Positions 55,356 to 63,913 of a stretch of 64,000 nucleotides of DNA are shown piece by piece. Made by a program: the position numbers and the translations under genes. The DNA lies in assembly GCF_041107455.1 (NCBI RefSeq), contig NZ_JBGBPY010000001.1, forward strand, positions 2,046,001 to 2,110,000, written 5' to 3'. The notes under the pieces were generated by a model. That model saw only the letters and a program-made list of their open reading frames with translations, searched no databases and had not been told where the DNA came from. The number at the start of each line of letters is the position of its first letter. The first letter of the stretch is position 1. The DNA comes from Rhodanobacter humi (lineage in GTDB: Bacteria > Pseudomonadota > Gammaproteobacteria > Xanthomonadales > Rhodanobacteraceae).

Positions 55356-56099
55356 TCAAGGCAGCCCCAGCACCGCCCGCGCCCCAGCGCGGAAGCGCCG
55401 GCTCAAATCCAGCCGCGTGCCGTCGTGCAGCACGATCTCGGCGTTGCCGTTGAACAGCGGATGCACTTCGCGGATGCGCTCCACGTTGACGACCGTGCCG
55501 CGGTGGATGCGCAGGAAGCGCGCGGGGGCCAGCGTTTCCAGCAGGTGGCTCAGCGTCTCGCGGTGCAGGTAGTGCGCGCCGTCGGCGTGGATCTGCACGT
55601 AGTTGCCGTCGGCACGGATCCAGTCGATGGCGTCCACCGCGATCACCCGGATGTGCTCGCCCACGCGCACGCTGATGCGCTGCAGGTGGCTCGCGTGCGT
55701 CGTCGCCGCCGCGGGCGATTGCAGGCCTTGCCAGTGCCGGCGCACGCGCGCCAGCGCCTGGTCGAAGCGCGCCTGGTCGATGGGTTTCAGCACGTAGTCC
55801 AGCGCGCCGGCGTCGAACGCGCGCAGCGCGTGCTGGCCGTAGGCGGTGGTGAACACCACCATCGGCAGCGCATCCGGTTTCAGCTGGTGCAGCAGCTTGA
55901 AGCCGTCCATGCCGGGCATGCGGATGTCGAGGAAGATCAGGTCGGGCGTGAGCGCGGCGATCGCCTGCAAGGCCTCGGTGGCGTTGCCGCATTCGCCCAC
56001 GATGGCCACGTCCCCATGCGCGGCCAGCGCCTGGCGCAGCGCGAGTCGCGCCAGCACCTCGTCGTCCACCAGCAGGGCGCGGATCGTTGCGGCGCTCAT
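55356..56099 (-). CDS. LytTR response regulator (AlgR-like)
   Basis: Response regulator of 247 residues: receiver with DDE at 12-14, phospho-acceptor Asp58 (LIFLDIRMPGMDGF) and Lys in DYVLKPID; C-terminal LytTR DNA-binding domain (about 140-245, IDWIRADGNYVQIHADGAHY, FLRIHRGTVVNVERIREVHP). The ATG overlaps the kinase stop. The LytTR family binds direct repeats such as AlgR boxes, and these occur at both PD40 operons here, making it their likely regulator. Confidence 0.93.
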   Translation of the reverse strand: MSAATIRALLVDDEVLARLALRQALAAHGDVAIVGECGNATEALQAIAALTPDLIFLDIRMPGMDGFKLLHQLKPDALPMVVFTTAYGQHALRAFDAGALDYVLKPIDQARFDQALARVRRHWQGLQSPAAATTHASHLQRISVRVGEHIRVIAVDAIDWIRADGNYVQIHADGAHYLHRETLSHLLETLAPARFLRIHRGTVVNVERIREVHPLFNGNAEIVLHDGTRLDLSRRFRAGARAVLGLP

Positions 56100-57187
56100 G
56101 CGGCATGCTCGCGGAACGGCAGGCGCAGCTCCACCCGCGTGCCGCCGCTGTCGCGGCGCTGCAGCTCCAGACTGGCGTCGCCGCCGAACAGCATCGCCAG
56201 CCGTGCGCGGGTGTTGGTGAGGCCGATGCCCTCGTTGGCGCCATCGGGCGGCAGGCCCAGGCCGTCGTCGTCCACGCGCAACACCAGCTCGTCGCCGTCG
56301 CGTTGGCCGAGCACCTGCAGGCTGCCGGGTTCGGCCTTGGCCAGCAGGCCGTGGCGCAGCGCGTTTTCCACCAGCGGTTGCAGGATCAGGTTCGGCACGG
56401 CGGCGCGCAGCGCGTCGTCGGCCACGTCCAGCCGCGTGCTGAGCCGGTCCTGGAAGCGCACCTGCTGGATGTCGAGATAGCAGCGCAGGAATTCCAGCTC
56501 GCGCGCCAGCGGCACCTGCGGCGCGTGGCGTTCCTCCAGCGTGAGGCGCAGGAAGTCGCTGAGCCGCGCGATCATCAGCCGCGCCTGCAGCGGGTCGGCC
56601 AGCGCCAGCGCGGAGATCGCGTTGAGCGTATTGAACAGGAAGTGCGGTTGCAGCTGCATGCGCAGCGCCTGCAGCTGCGCCTGCGCCAGCTGCGATTCCA
56701 GCAACGCGCTGCGCAACTGCTCGTCGCGCAGCCGGCGGCGCGAATCCATCCCGCGCAGCACCGCCAGCACGACCCAGTAGGTGAGCAAGGCCAGGTGGAA
56801 GCTGTAGGCGAACTCCATGCGCACGTACTGGCCCAGCGTGTGCACGTTCGGCATGCGGCCGGGGCCGCACAGATACCAGAACACCACCAGGTGCGCCGTC
56901 ATCTGCGCCAGCGCCACCGCCAGCGAAGCGGGCACGTGCACGGCGAAGAAGCGTCGCCAGCCGTGTCCCGCGCTTTGCCGTCCCAGCCAGCCCACCAGCG
57001 GCGCCAGCGCCATCCACAGCCAGAAGTTGACCAGGTTCCAGGCCAGGTTGCGCAGCCAGCCCGGCGGATAGCCCTCGCTGATCGCGGCCAGTCCGCCGCT
57101 GAGCGCGTAGGACAGCGCCAGCAGCGTCCAGAAGCCGAAGATCAGTCCCCAGGTTTTCAGTCGCTGCGTTGCGCTGCGGTCAGACAC
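56096..57187 (-). CDS. LytS/AlgZ-family sensor histidine kinase
   Basis: Membrane histidine kinase of 363 residues with four helices in the first 165 residues (FGFWTLLALSYALSGG, NLAWNLVNFWLWMALAPLVG, AVHVPASLAVALAQMTAHLV, SFHLALLTYWVVLAVLRGMD), then the His_kinase motif MQLQPHFLFNTLNAIS (phospho-acceptor His) and HATPase_c with ILQPLVENALRHGLL and DDDGLGLPP. Start chosen as GTG at 57187 (GAGG upstream); an ATG at 57265 would add 26 residues. No external sensor domain, so the signal is likely sensed in the membrane. Confidence 0.9.
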   Translation of the reverse strand: MSDRSATQRLKTWGLIFGFWTLLALSYALSGGLAAISEGYPPGWLRNLAWNLVNFWLWMALAPLVGWLGRQSAGHGWRRFFAVHVPASLAVALAQMTAHLVVFWYLCGPGRMPNVHTLGQYVRMEFAYSFHLALLTYWVVLAVLRGMDSRRRLRDEQLRSALLESQLAQAQLQALRMQLQPHFLFNTLNAISALALADPLQARLMIARLSDFLRLTLEERHAPQVPLARELEFLRCYLDIQQVRFQDRLSTRLDVADDALRAAVPNLILQPLVENALRHGLLAKAEPGSLQVLGQRDGDELVLRVDDDGLGLPPDGANEGIGLTNTRARLAMLFGGDASLELQRRDSGGTRVELRLPFREHAA

Positions 57188-57279
57188 GGGAACCTCGCCG
57201 ACGTACCACCCGATGGCGGGCCAGTGTGCGCGGCGATGGCCGTCCGGGACAGTGCCTGAAGGCATTGCCGGCGTCGGGC

Positions 57280-57855
57280 CTAGGCTCGTGGCGCCTGCGC
57301 GTCGCGCGTGCATGACTGCTCGTCGCCCAGCTGCCATGCGCCGCTGCGGTTCCGGTAGGTGTAGGTCACCCGGTAGGCGTCGTCGCCGTGACGCTGGAAC
57401 ACGAACCGGTCGAGATAGCCGCTGGTCGCGACGTTCTCCAGCGTCAGCGTGTCGCCCACCCAGCCGGACGAGGTGTAGCGCCGCTCGCCGCCGAAGTTGT
57501 CGAACACCGTCGCGGTGAAACGCCTGGCGGCCTTGTCGTAGCCCCACCACGCATCCGCGAGGTAGCGGTTCGGCGCACCGTCCACGTGCCGCATGTGCAG
57601 CCATTGGCCGCCGAGTTCGATGCCGAACGTCTCGCGGGAAGTGATCGGCTTGCCGTTCGCGAAGCGGCCCGCGCAGCGCCAGTGGCCGGCGAACCCGGCC
57701 AGCGGTGCGAGCGCCGGCGTGGCGTCGGCCTGCACCGGCGCGGGGGCGGCGAGCAAGCCGGATGCAGCCGCCAGCACGGCGAAGGCGAGGGATGCTGCGC
57801 GTGGCGCGCGTGACGAGCGGCTCATCGATGGGGTCCCGAGGCGTGCGCGATTCAT
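57280..57855 (-). CDS. exported DUF1579-like protein
   Basis: Exported protein of 191 residues; signal region ASLAFAVLAAASGLLAAPAP. The mature part, LAGFAGHWRCAGRFANGKPI, WLHMRHVDGAPNRYLADAWW and FDNFGGERRYTSSGWVGDTL, resembles DUF1579/lipocalin-like calycin proteins. Its ATG overlaps the stop of PD40 paralogue 4. The kinase gene begins 92 bp later (or 14 bp with its longer start), so all are probably one transcript. Confidence 0.72.
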   Translation of the reverse strand: MNRARLGTPSMSRSSRAPRAASLAFAVLAAASGLLAAPAPVQADATPALAPLAGFAGHWRCAGRFANGKPITSRETFGIELGGQWLHMRHVDGAPNRYLADAWWGYDKAARRFTATVFDNFGGERRYTSSGWVGDTLTLENVATSGYLDRFVFQRHGDDAYRVTYTYRNRSGAWQLGDEQSCTRDAQAPRA

Positions 57856-58745
57856 GGCTTCACCGTCGCGTGTTGCGCCAACCACGGGCCGAGCGCGAGG
57901 CGGTGGATGCGATGGTCGGCGGCGCTGAAGTACAGTGTCTTGCGATCCGGGCCCAGGCGCGCCTCGTCGCCGGCGACGCCGAGGTCGACCGGCGCGCTCC
58001 AGCTGTCACGCGTGGCGAAGGCGATGAACAGGTCGCCGCCGTTGGACGGCGCCGGCGGGCGATCCGAGCTGAAGACGAGGAAGGAGCCGTCGGGCGCCAC
58101 CGCCGGATCGTAGTCGGAGTGCGCGTCGCCGCCGCCGAGCGCCAGCGCTTGCGTCGCCTGATAGCGGCCGTGGACGTAGCGGCTGCGGTAGAGCCGGAAT
58201 GCGCCGTTCGCCGGGTCCACGCGCACGAAGCGGAGGCTGCCGTCCTTCGTCACCGTCGGCGAAAAGATCGACGTGCCGGCGTTCACGACATCAGGCAGGC
58301 GTTGGGGCGTGCCCCAGCCGTCGCCGACGCGATCCACCCGCCACAGGTTGCCGCCGCGGCCGGGATACGCCTTGCCGCCCCAGTCGCCGTCCAGCGGATG
58401 GCCGATGCCGTTCGCCGGCCGGTTGGAGACGAACACCAGGTAGGAACCGTCCGGCGCCATCGTCGGCTCGAAGTCCATCCAGCGGTCCGAGAACGGCGCC
58501 TGCATCGGCGCCGACCATGTGCCGTCGTGGCGCCGGGCGATGTAGAGGCGTCGCGCCGTGCCGCTGCCGCGGGTGAACACCACCGTGCCGCCGTCCGGCG
58601 CGAAGGCAGGCGAGGCGTCGCGCGCCTCCGTCCACGGGCCAGCGGCTGGCGGCGCCGCGATGTTCGCGGCGGCGCGCACGGCGGGCGCGGAGACGGCGGT
58701 GCCCAGAGCCAGGGCGAGGATAGGAACCAGGTGTGGGCAACGCAT
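57852..58745 (-). CDS. exported PD40 beta-propeller protein, paralogue 4
   Basis: A 297-residue member, signal peptide HLVPILALALGTAVSAPAVR. Blades: DASPAFAPDGGTVVFTRGSG, FEPTMAPDGSYLVFVSNRPA, VTKDGSLRFVRVDPANG and YDPAVAPDGSFLVFSSDRPP. C-terminus IHRLALGPWLAQHATVKP. ATG at 58745 preferred because GAGGA lies 8 bases upstream; an ATG at 58760 would add 5 residues. Third gene of operon B. Confidence 0.84.
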   Translation of the reverse strand: MRCPHLVPILALALGTAVSAPAVRAAANIAAPPAAGPWTEARDASPAFAPDGGTVVFTRGSGTARRLYIARRHDGTWSAPMQAPFSDRWMDFEPTMAPDGSYLVFVSNRPANGIGHPLDGDWGGKAYPGRGGNLWRVDRVGDGWGTPQRLPDVVNAGTSIFSPTVTKDGSLRFVRVDPANGAFRLYRSRYVHGRYQATQALALGGGDAHSDYDPAVAPDGSFLVFSSDRPPAPSNGGDLFIAFATRDSWSAPVDLGVAGDEARLGPDRKTLYFSAADHRIHRLALGPWLAQHATVKP

Positions 58746-58783
58746 CGAGCTGTTCCTCATGGGGAAGGAAAGGTAGTCAGGAC

Positions 58784-59725
58784 TCAAGGGCCGCGCCCGG
58801 CATGCGCGTCAAGCCATGGCGCCAGCGACAGCTGCCAGATGTGGTCGTGGCCGTTGTTCCACACCGCGTCCGCTTGCGCGCCGGCGGCGCGTCGGTCGCT
58901 GTAGAAGTACAGCGTGCGGTGGTCGGGACCGAGCTGGGCGCCCATGCTTTCCTTGCCGCCGTTGACCGCGTCGCCGAGATCCTGCGGCGCGCTCCAGCCT
59001 TCCGGTGTGCGGAACGCGATGGCGAGGCGGTACGGCGCCTGCGGTGCGTGCTTGATGCTGACCACGATGAACGAGCCGTCCGGTGCGATCGCGGGATCGC
59101 GTATCGTCGCGCCCGCATCGCCCAATGCCACCACCCGAGGCGTTTCGTACTGGCCGTCGCGATACGCGGAGCGCAGCAGCGCGAAGTCGCCGCGCGGCCC
59201 GGCGCAACCGATGAAATAGAGGCTGCCATCGGCGGCGATGCTCGGCGAGGCGATCAGCGAGCAGCGGTTGACGACGTCTGGCAGGCGCACCGGCGCGCCC
59301 CAGTGGTCGCCCTGCCAGTCCACCCGCCACAGGTTCATGCCCTGCGCGACGTGGCGCTTGCCGCCATGCACCGCGTCGAGCGGTGGATCGCCCGGCGTGG
59401 CCGGGCGGTTGGAGGCAAACAGCAGGAACGATCCGTCCGGCGCCATCGCCGGATCGAGGTCGTGCCAGTGCCCGGAGAATGGCGCCACCGTCGGCGTCGA
59501 CCAGTGGCCGTCACGGCGGCGCGATTCCATCAGCGTCGAGCCGTCGCCGGTGGCGCGCATGAAGTAGACCGTGGCGCCGTCCGGCGTGAATGCGGCGGCG
59601 CCATCGTCGGAGGCTCCGGGGATGGTGTTCGAAGCGAAGACCGCGGGCACCGCGCTCGCTGACCTCGCCGCATGGGCGGTGGATGCGAGAATGAACAGGG
59701 TTGAGAAGACGATGGACAGGCGCAT
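58784..59725 (-). CDS. exported PD40 beta-propeller protein, paralogue 5
   Basis: A 313-residue member, signal peptide LSIVFSTLFILASTAHAARS, AGGAAG Shine-Dalgarno. Blades: GAAAFTPDGATVYFMRATGD, LDPAMAPDGSFLLFASNRPA, SIAADGSLYFIGCAG and IRDPAIAPDGSFIVVSIKHA. End DHIWQLSLAPWLDAHAGRGP. Second gene of operon B, 98 bp after paralogue 6 and 38 bp before paralogue 4. Confidence 0.85.
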   Translation of the reverse strand: MRLSIVFSTLFILASTAHAARSASAVPAVFASNTIPGASDDGAAAFTPDGATVYFMRATGDGSTLMESRRRDGHWSTPTVAPFSGHWHDLDPAMAPDGSFLLFASNRPATPGDPPLDAVHGGKRHVAQGMNLWRVDWQGDHWGAPVRLPDVVNRCSLIASPSIAADGSLYFIGCAGPRGDFALLRSAYRDGQYETPRVVALGDAGATIRDPAIAPDGSFIVVSIKHAPQAPYRLAIAFRTPEGWSAPQDLGDAVNGGKESMGAQLGPDHRTLYFYSDRRAAGAQADAVWNNGHDHIWQLSLAPWLDAHAGRGP

Positions 59726-59823
59726 GCTGACGCTTCCTTTGCGTGGGATTCCGCCGCCGCGGCGATGGGTCGAGCATCGATGGGCGGAGTGGGATTGACC
59801 GCCGGCTGGAGGTGCGATGCGCA

Positions 59824-60840
59824 TCACGGAAGGCCGCCACCGGAGGCGCGATGCGCGTCCAGCCATGGCGCCAGCGACACGCGCCACAGGTGATCGACGT
59901 CGTGGTCCCACGCCAGCGTGCGCGCGACATCGCGCAGAGCCTGCGCGCGTGCGCGCGGATAACGCACTGGGTCCGCATGCCGGCCGGCAAAATACAGGGT
60001 GCGGCCGTCCGGGCCGAGGTGCGCGCTGGACGGCTGGTAGCGGTTCAGGGCGTCGCCCATGTCCACTGGCTGGCTCCAGTGATCGCCTTCGCGGAACGCG
60101 ATGTGCAACCGGGGGCTGGCGCCACCGCCGTCGGCGACGTCGTACACGATGAACGACTGGTCGGGCGCGATCGCGGTGTCGTATTCGTGGCTGGTGGCGT
60201 CGCCCAGCGACAGCCGGGTCGGCGCGAGGTAGTGGCCGTCGCGGCAAGTGGCGCGATACAGGTGCGTCGCGCCGCCGCGGCGCGGGCCGGGCGAGTCGAA
60301 ATACAGCGTGCCGTCGGCGGCGATGCTGGCGCCGTACATTTGCATGCTGATGTTGACGACGTCCGGCAACGGCGTCGGCGTACCCCAACCGTGCGCGTCG
60401 CGATCGACGCGCCACAGATGCATGTCGCCGCTGGGCACGAGTTTTCCGGTGCGCGACGACACCGTGGCAAGCGGTTTGCCATCGGCGGTCGCTGGCCGGT
60501 TCGAGCTATAGATCAGGTACGAGCCATCGGGCGCCATCGCCGGATCGTGGTCTTCCCATTGCCCCGAGAACGGCGCGAGGCGCGGCGTGGACCATGCGCC
60601 GTTCACCCGCTGCGAGATCATGATCGCGTGATCATGGGCAGGCCAATTGGACAGGTCGAACACCAGCGTGTCGCCATCGGGCGTGAAGGCTGCCGAATCC
60701 ACACTGGCCGGTCCGGAGATCACGCCCGGCGCGAGGATTTCGGGCACGGCGCCGGGACGGGTTCGTGCGGCGCCGGGTGCTGCCGCACCAGCGCTCGCGT
60801 ATGCGACCAGCAGAGTCGCGAACAAAGTCGACGATCGCAT
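59824..60840 (-). CDS. exported PD40 beta-propeller protein, paralogue 6
   Basis: A 338-residue member, the longest; signal peptide SSTLFATLLVAYASAGAAAP. Blades: SAAFTPDGDTLVFDLSNWPA, DHDPAMAPDGSYLIYSSNRP, SIAADGTLYFDSPGP and YDTAIAPDQSFIVYDVADGG. End DHLWRVSLAPWLDAHRASGG. Closest to paralogue 3 in the first 130 residues and in promoter layout. GAGGGG precedes the ATG. First gene of operon B, with three AlgR-like boxes upstream. Confidence 0.85.
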   Translation of the reverse strand: MRSSTLFATLLVAYASAGAAAPGAARTRPGAVPEILAPGVISGPASVDSAAFTPDGDTLVFDLSNWPAHDHAIMISQRVNGAWSTPRLAPFSGQWEDHDPAMAPDGSYLIYSSNRPATADGKPLATVSSRTGKLVPSGDMHLWRVDRDAHGWGTPTPLPDVVNISMQMYGASIAADGTLYFDSPGPRRGGATHLYRATCRDGHYLAPTRLSLGDATSHEYDTAIAPDQSFIVYDVADGGGASPRLHIAFREGDHWSQPVDMGDALNRYQPSSAHLGPDGRTLYFAGRHADPVRYPRARAQALRDVARTLAWDHDVDHLWRVSLAPWLDAHRASGGGLP

Positions 60841-60916
60841 GCACGCTGCCCCTCGTTCGGTTACAGGTGGTGTTCGAGCAAGTTAGCGTCGGGGTCGACG
60901 TGCGTCGCTCGTCCGG

Positions 60917-60968
60917 TGACCGCCGGTTTGATCGCCATGACGAGCGGTGTGCATGCGCGGACAAGCGG
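60917..60968 (-). promoter_or_regulatory. three AlgR/LytTR-like boxes, PD40 operon B
   Basis: Plus-strand copies TGACCGCCGG (60917), TGACGAGCGG (60938) and GGACAAGCGG (60959), each 21 bp apart; on the gene strand the middle one reads ACCGCTCGTC. They lie 77-128 bp upstream of the operon's first ATG, almost exactly as at operon A. The gap 60841-61175 (335 bp) also holds the promoter of the divergent DUF4440 gene and no other gene. Confidence 0.65.
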
Positions 60969-61175
60969 TGGGGCGCACGACACCGAAGAAGAGCCGCTTC
61001 GTTACGGACACGGTGAAGCAATAGTCGTCGCCGCAGCGTTGCGCGAGCCGTCGGGCACGGCATTAGCGCCGTTGATCACGCCCGGGTGGGTGATCGTCAC
61101 GAAGCCGCGGTCATTCGCGGCGACGCCGCGCAGGCTGTTCCCGCGGCACTGTCGCCGCATCAACGGGACAACGTC

Positions 61176-61688
61176 ATGTCTTGCCGTACTTTCCGTCGTG
61201 TTCCTGCACGTCTTGCCTGCTTCGGCTTGTGGCTGGGCGCCGCCGCGATCGCTGTGCCAGCCGTGGCCGCGTCGCAGGACAGCACTCCCGCCGCGGAGGA
61301 AACCGCACACACCGCCGCCGCGGTGAAGGCGGTGGACCAGCACTGGCTGGAGGCCGAGGAGAGCGGCGATGCCGCTTGGCTGGACGGCATGTTGATGCCG
61401 GACTACCGCTCGGTCGGTGTCGCGGGCACGTTTGCCACGAAGGCCGGCATCGTGGCGCATGCCGCAAAGAACCGTGGCTCGGATGCGATGAAGCAGCAAG
61501 TGGCCGCGTGGCAAGCAGCGCATCCGGTGGACCAACAGGTGACGCTGCAGGGCGACACCGCGATCCTCAGCTTCGTCAGCGCCGCGCCCGCGACCAAGGG
61601 CAAGCTGTATTCCTCGGACGTGTTCGTCTACGTCGACGGTCGCTGGCGCGCGCTGTATTCGGCGCATACCGGACTCGGCAAGGACTGA
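61176..61688 (+). CDS. exported DUF4440/SnoaL-like protein
   Basis: Exported protein of 170 residues with an NTF2-like fold. Signal peptide LACFGLWLGAAAIAVPAVAA. The mature part, AVDQHWLEAEESGDAAWLDG, MLMPDYRSVGVAGTFATKAG and DTAILSFVSAAPATKGKLYS, then VYVDGRWRALYSAHT, is typical DUF4440. Ligand or enzyme role unknown. Divergent from PD40 operon B with a shared 335-bp region, so it may be under the same regulator. Confidence 0.83.
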   Translation: MSCRTFRRVPARLACFGLWLGAAAIAVPAVAASQDSTPAAEETAHTAAAVKAVDQHWLEAEESGDAAWLDGMLMPDYRSVGVAGTFATKAGIVAHAAKNRGSDAMKQQVAAWQAAHPVDQQVTLQGDTAILSFVSAAPATKGKLYSSDVFVYVDGRWRALYSAHTGLGKD

Positions 61689-61739
61689 ACGTAGCCTGGT
61701 TCCTCCAGCATGCGGGCAGGCTCACTGGCGCAGCCAGCA

Positions 61740-62465
61740 TCACCACGCGATGCGCTGGCCGTCGCGCAGCAGCGCGCCGTTGATGCCGGGTTCGGGCAGG
61801 CAGGCGGCGGCCACGATGCCGGCGGCGCCGCGTTCCACCGGGCCGCCGCCGGGGCCGCCGAGGCCGGTGGCAAGCCAGCCGGGGCAGACCGCGTTGACCA
61901 GGATGCCGCTGCCGGCGAGTTCGGCCGCGAGCGCGCGGGTGTAGGCGTTGAGCGCGGCCTTGGACACGCGGTAGGCGGGGTAGCCGATCGCGTCGGGCGC
62001 CATGTTGGCGGCGCAGCCGCTGGTGACGTTGACGATGCGGCCGTAGCGGTGGCGGCGCATCAGCGGCAGCAGCGCGCTGGTCAATTGCCAGGCGCCGAGC
62101 AGGTTTGTTTCCAGCGCGGCGCGCACGCTGCCGGGCGTGGCGGTTTCGGCGTGCGCCTCGCGGTCAGCGTGGCCGCCGGCGTTGTTCACCAGCACATCGA
62201 GGCGGCCGTGCTCGCGCGCGATCCAGGCGGCGAGTTCGGCGATCTGCGGCGCGTCGGTGACGTCGAGCGGCACCGCGACCACGTCGCCTTCGATCTGCTT
62301 CGCCGCTTGCCGGCCCTTGGCGAGATCGCGCGTGCCCAGCAGCACGCTGTAGCCGCGCGTGGCGAGCTGGCGCGCCACCTCGAAACCCAGCCCGCGGTTC
62401 GCGCCGGTGACCAGGGCCACGCGATGCAGCGGCGCCGGCACTACCCGCTTGCGCGCCGTGCTCAT
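61740..62465 (-). CDS. short-chain dehydrogenase/reductase
   Basis: NAD(P)-dependent SDR of 241 residues: cofactor motif ALVTGANRGLGFEVARQL (T-G-x3-G-x-G), NNAG (LVNNAGGHAD), catalytic Ser (VNVTSGCAAN) and Y-x3-K (YPAYRVSKAALN), and CPGWLATGL. All catalytic residues present. Resembles plant-type carbonyl reductases. Start overlaps the stop of the efflux lipoprotein gene (ATGA). Substrate unknown. Confidence 0.93.
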   Translation of the reverse strand: MSTARKRVVPAPLHRVALVTGANRGLGFEVARQLATRGYSVLLGTRDLAKGRQAAKQIEGDVVAVPLDVTDAPQIAELAAWIAREHGRLDVLVNNAGGHADREAHAETATPGSVRAALETNLLGAWQLTSALLPLMRRHRYGRIVNVTSGCAANMAPDAIGYPAYRVSKAALNAYTRALAAELAGSGILVNAVCPGWLATGLGGPGGGPVERGAAGIVAAACLPEPGINGALLRDGQRIAW

Positions 62466-63910
62466 GGCACGGCGGCTACCGGAGTGGCGACCGGCGCGCA
62501 AGTCGTGTCGTCGCCGCAGGCTTGCCAGCCGCCGCCCAGCGCCTTGTACAGCGCCACCGCGCGGGTGTCGATCGCGGCCTGCGCCTGGGCCAGCGCGTCG
62601 TCCGCGGCGAGCTGCACGCGTTCGGCGTCGAGCAGTTCGAGATAGCCGGTGGCGCCCTGTTCGTAGCGCACCTTGGCCAGTTCGGCGGCGCGGCGGCTCT
62701 GCTGCACCTGCGCCATCAGTTTCTCGACGCGATCGTGCTGCAGGTTGTAACCGACCACCGCGTTGTCCACGTCCTCGATCGCCTCCAGCACGGTGCGCTG
62801 GTAGTTCGCCTGCGCCGCGTCGGCGCGCGCCTCGGCGGCGTGCAGTTCGCTGCGCACGCGCTGCACGTTGAGGCCGTTCCAGGTGATGCTGGGCGTGATC
62901 GACCAGGCGCGCGTGGACGGGCTGCCGAAGTCGTTGCTGCGCCCGGCGAGGAAGCCGAGGAAGCCGCCCAGCGAGAGGTGCGGGAAGAAATCCGCCTTGG
63001 CCACGCCGATGCGCGCGGTGGCGGCGGCGTATTCGCGTTCGGCGATGCGCACGTCGGGGCGGCGCGCCAGCACGTCGCCGGCGGCGCCGATCGGCAGCAC
63101 CGCGTCGATCGGCTTGAACGTCTGCGGCGACACGTCGACGTCCAGCGCGCCGGGCTGCTCGCCCAGCAGCACGGCGAGGCGGTAGCCGTCGGCGTGCGCC
63201 TGCATGTCGAGCAGCGGCAGCTGCGCTTCCGTGGCGCTCAACTGCGCCGCGGCGCTGGCCACGTCCTGGTCGGAGGCGGTGCCCACCTCGGCGCGGGTGC
63301 GGATCAGCTTCAGCGTGTCCTGCTGGTTGGCGATGTCGCGGCGGGCGATGTCCTGCCGCTGCTGGGTGCCGCGCAGGTCGAAGTAGTTGCGCGCCACCTC
63401 GGCGAACAGGCTTACCTGCGCGTCGGCCAGCGCGGCCTCGCTGGCGCCGAGGTCGGCGTGCGCCGCCTCGACGGAACGCCGCACGCCACCGAACACGTCG
63501 ATCTCCCAGCTGGCGTCGAAGCCGGCCTGGTAGGCGGTCACCGTGTTGCGCTGCGGGCCGAGGCCGGGCGTCTGTTCGCGACTGCGGGTGTAGCTGGCGC
63601 CGGCCTGGATATCCGGCAGGTACTGCGACTTCGCGCCGCCGAGCAGGGCGCGTGATTCGGCGAGGCGCGCCACCGCAATGCGCAGGTCGAGGTTGTTCGC
63701 CGCCGCGCGCTGGATCAGCGCGTCGAGCGTGGGATCGCCGAACTGCTTCCACCATTGCGCCTGGAATTGCGCGCTGCTTTCGCGCGCCGTTTCGAGGCCT
63801 TGCAGCTGCGGCGTGGGCGTGGCCGGCTTGTGGTAGTTCGGACCCACGCTGACGCAACCGGCGAGTGCGAGGGCGGCGAACAGGGCGGTACTACGGAGCA
63901 GGTGTTTCAT
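62462..63910 (-). CDS. efflux RND outer-membrane lipoprotein (NodT/OprM family)
   Basis: Outer-membrane channel subunit of a tripartite RND pump, 482 residues. Signal peptide with lipobox LALAGC (Cys about residue 19), then PATPTPQLQGL. The TolC-fold duplicated repeats show FDASWEIDVFGGVRRSVEAA, ARNYFDLRGTQQRQDIARRD, VLARRPDVRIAEREYAAATA and YEQGATGYLELLDAERVQL. It follows the RND pump gene by 3 bp on the same strand and is coupled with the SDR. Confidence 0.95.
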   Translation of the reverse strand: MKHLLRSTALFAALALAGCVSVGPNYHKPATPTPQLQGLETARESSAQFQAQWWKQFGDPTLDALIQRAAANNLDLRIAVARLAESRALLGGAKSQYLPDIQAGASYTRSREQTPGLGPQRNTVTAYQAGFDASWEIDVFGGVRRSVEAAHADLGASEAALADAQVSLFAEVARNYFDLRGTQQRQDIARRDIANQQDTLKLIRTRAEVGTASDQDVASAAAQLSATEAQLPLLDMQAHADGYRLAVLLGEQPGALDVDVSPQTFKPIDAVLPIGAAGDVLARRPDVRIAEREYAAATARIGVAKADFFPHLSLGGFLGFLAGRSNDFGSPSTRAWSITPSITWNGLNVQRVRSELHAAEARADAAQANYQRTVLEAIEDVDNAVVGYNLQHDRVEKLMAQVQQSRRAAELAKVRYEQGATGYLELLDAERVQLAADDALAQAQAAIDTRAVALYKALGGGWQACGDDTTCAPVATPVAAVP

Positions 63911-63913
63911 CTC

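Noticed and set aside
57811-57820. Single TGACGAGCGG matching the AlgR-like box
   Set aside because: Isolated copy inside a coding region with no partner at 21-22 bp on either side.
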